Part shown: positions 21,672 through 21,739 of the stretch, piece after piece
How the letters are laid out: each line of letters starts with the position of its first letter
Numbering within the stretch: the stretch's first letter is position 1
DNA from: a virus
IMG/VR virus record: IMGVR_UViG_3300030108_003905
Span: 1 to 21,739 of that record
Reading direction: 5' to 3' (one strand)
DNA: 21,739 nucleotides
Program-made: the position numbers and the translations under genes
The notes under the pieces: model-generated
Database searches by the model: none
The model's input: the letters and a program-made list of their open reading frames with translations, nothing else
What the model was told of the DNA's origin: nothing

Positions 21672-21739
21672 CGCTTTGACAACCCTTACAAAACCCACAA
21701 AGGTCTTCTTCTCTCCCTTCGTCATAGGCAACATCGCAA
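21655..21739 (-). CDS. Partial zinc-ribbon-like gene, 5' end outside window
   Basis: Only the last 27 codons are visible, reading in from the window edge. They include the Cys-rich piece LCGFCKGCQ and finish SVEVTA, the same ending produced by the junction element as in two neighbouring genes. It therefore appears to be the fourth member of the small zinc-protein array. The start and full length cannot be seen. Confidence 0.6.
   Translation of the reverse strand, partial: CDVAYDEGREEDLCGFCKGCQSVEVTA

Noticed and set aside
1-21739. tRNA, rRNA, integrase or attachment sites
   Set aside because: Read on both strands, I found no convincing cloverleaf, rRNA segment, recombinase motif or long terminal repeats; short matches were within genes.

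Overview
The window looks like a piece of a tailed double-stranded DNA virus (or provirus) of an archaeon, read from raw sequence only. Two things point there. First, a set of archaeal/eukaryotic-type replication and repair genes is packed together: family B DNA polymerase, RFC-like clamp loader, PCNA-like clamp, a primase that appears to join PriS-like and PriL-like parts, an XPF-type nuclease, a RecB/Cas4-type nuclease and a group II chaperonin (thermosome). Second, the left edge carries virion genes, including a protein resembling phage tail hubs. I saw no rRNA, tRNA, ribosomal protein, integrase or IS transposase. The combination resembles what I remember of the marine magroviruses assigned to Marine Group II Euryarchaeota. 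That is an inference from gene content, not a search result.

Layout. Positions 1-3891 hold five plus-strand genes: a probable virion protein, a tail-hub-like protein, a small virion-type protein, a fibre-like protein and a zinc-ribbon protein. Positions 3888-21739 are read entirely on the minus strand. The two blocks converge with their stop codons overlapping. In transcription order (right to left) the minus strand carries an array of small zinc-ribbon proteins that share an identical translation-start element (21.0-21.7 kb); three small proteins (20.3-21.0 kb); a DNA-ligase-like protein with an altered motif I; RFC-like clamp loader; a probable ssDNA-binding protein; a RecA-like ATPase; PCNA-like clamp; three small proteins; family B polymerase; a winged-helix-like protein; RecB/Cas4-like nuclease; a 90-residue unknown; primase; a second winged-helix protein; XPF-type nuclease; a P-loop ATPase that is the best replicative helicase candidate; two tiny Cys-rich proteins; a DnaQ-like exonuclease; the thermosome; and a last zinc-binding protein.

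The minus-strand genes are almost without gaps. Many neighbours overlap as ATGA or GTGA, and others overlap by 8-29 bases, which suggests a long translationally coupled operon. Most starts have a good Shine-Dalgarno sequence, and I used these to choose starts. Only two gaps, 11748-11792 and 18810-18851, have room for an internal promoter, and each contains a weak TATA-like stretch. No gene-free stretch exceeds 300 bases.

As a system, primase, ATPase/helicase, polymerase, clamp and clamp loader would form a largely self-sufficient replisome. The ssDNA-binding protein, RecA-like ATPase and nucleases would handle recombination and end processing, and the chaperonin may fold virion or replication proteins. 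The most unusual points are the repeated ribosome-binding element joining a zinc-ribbon gene array, non-canonical residues in polymerase motifs B and C, the altered ligase motif I, the single-chain primase and the virus-borne thermosome.
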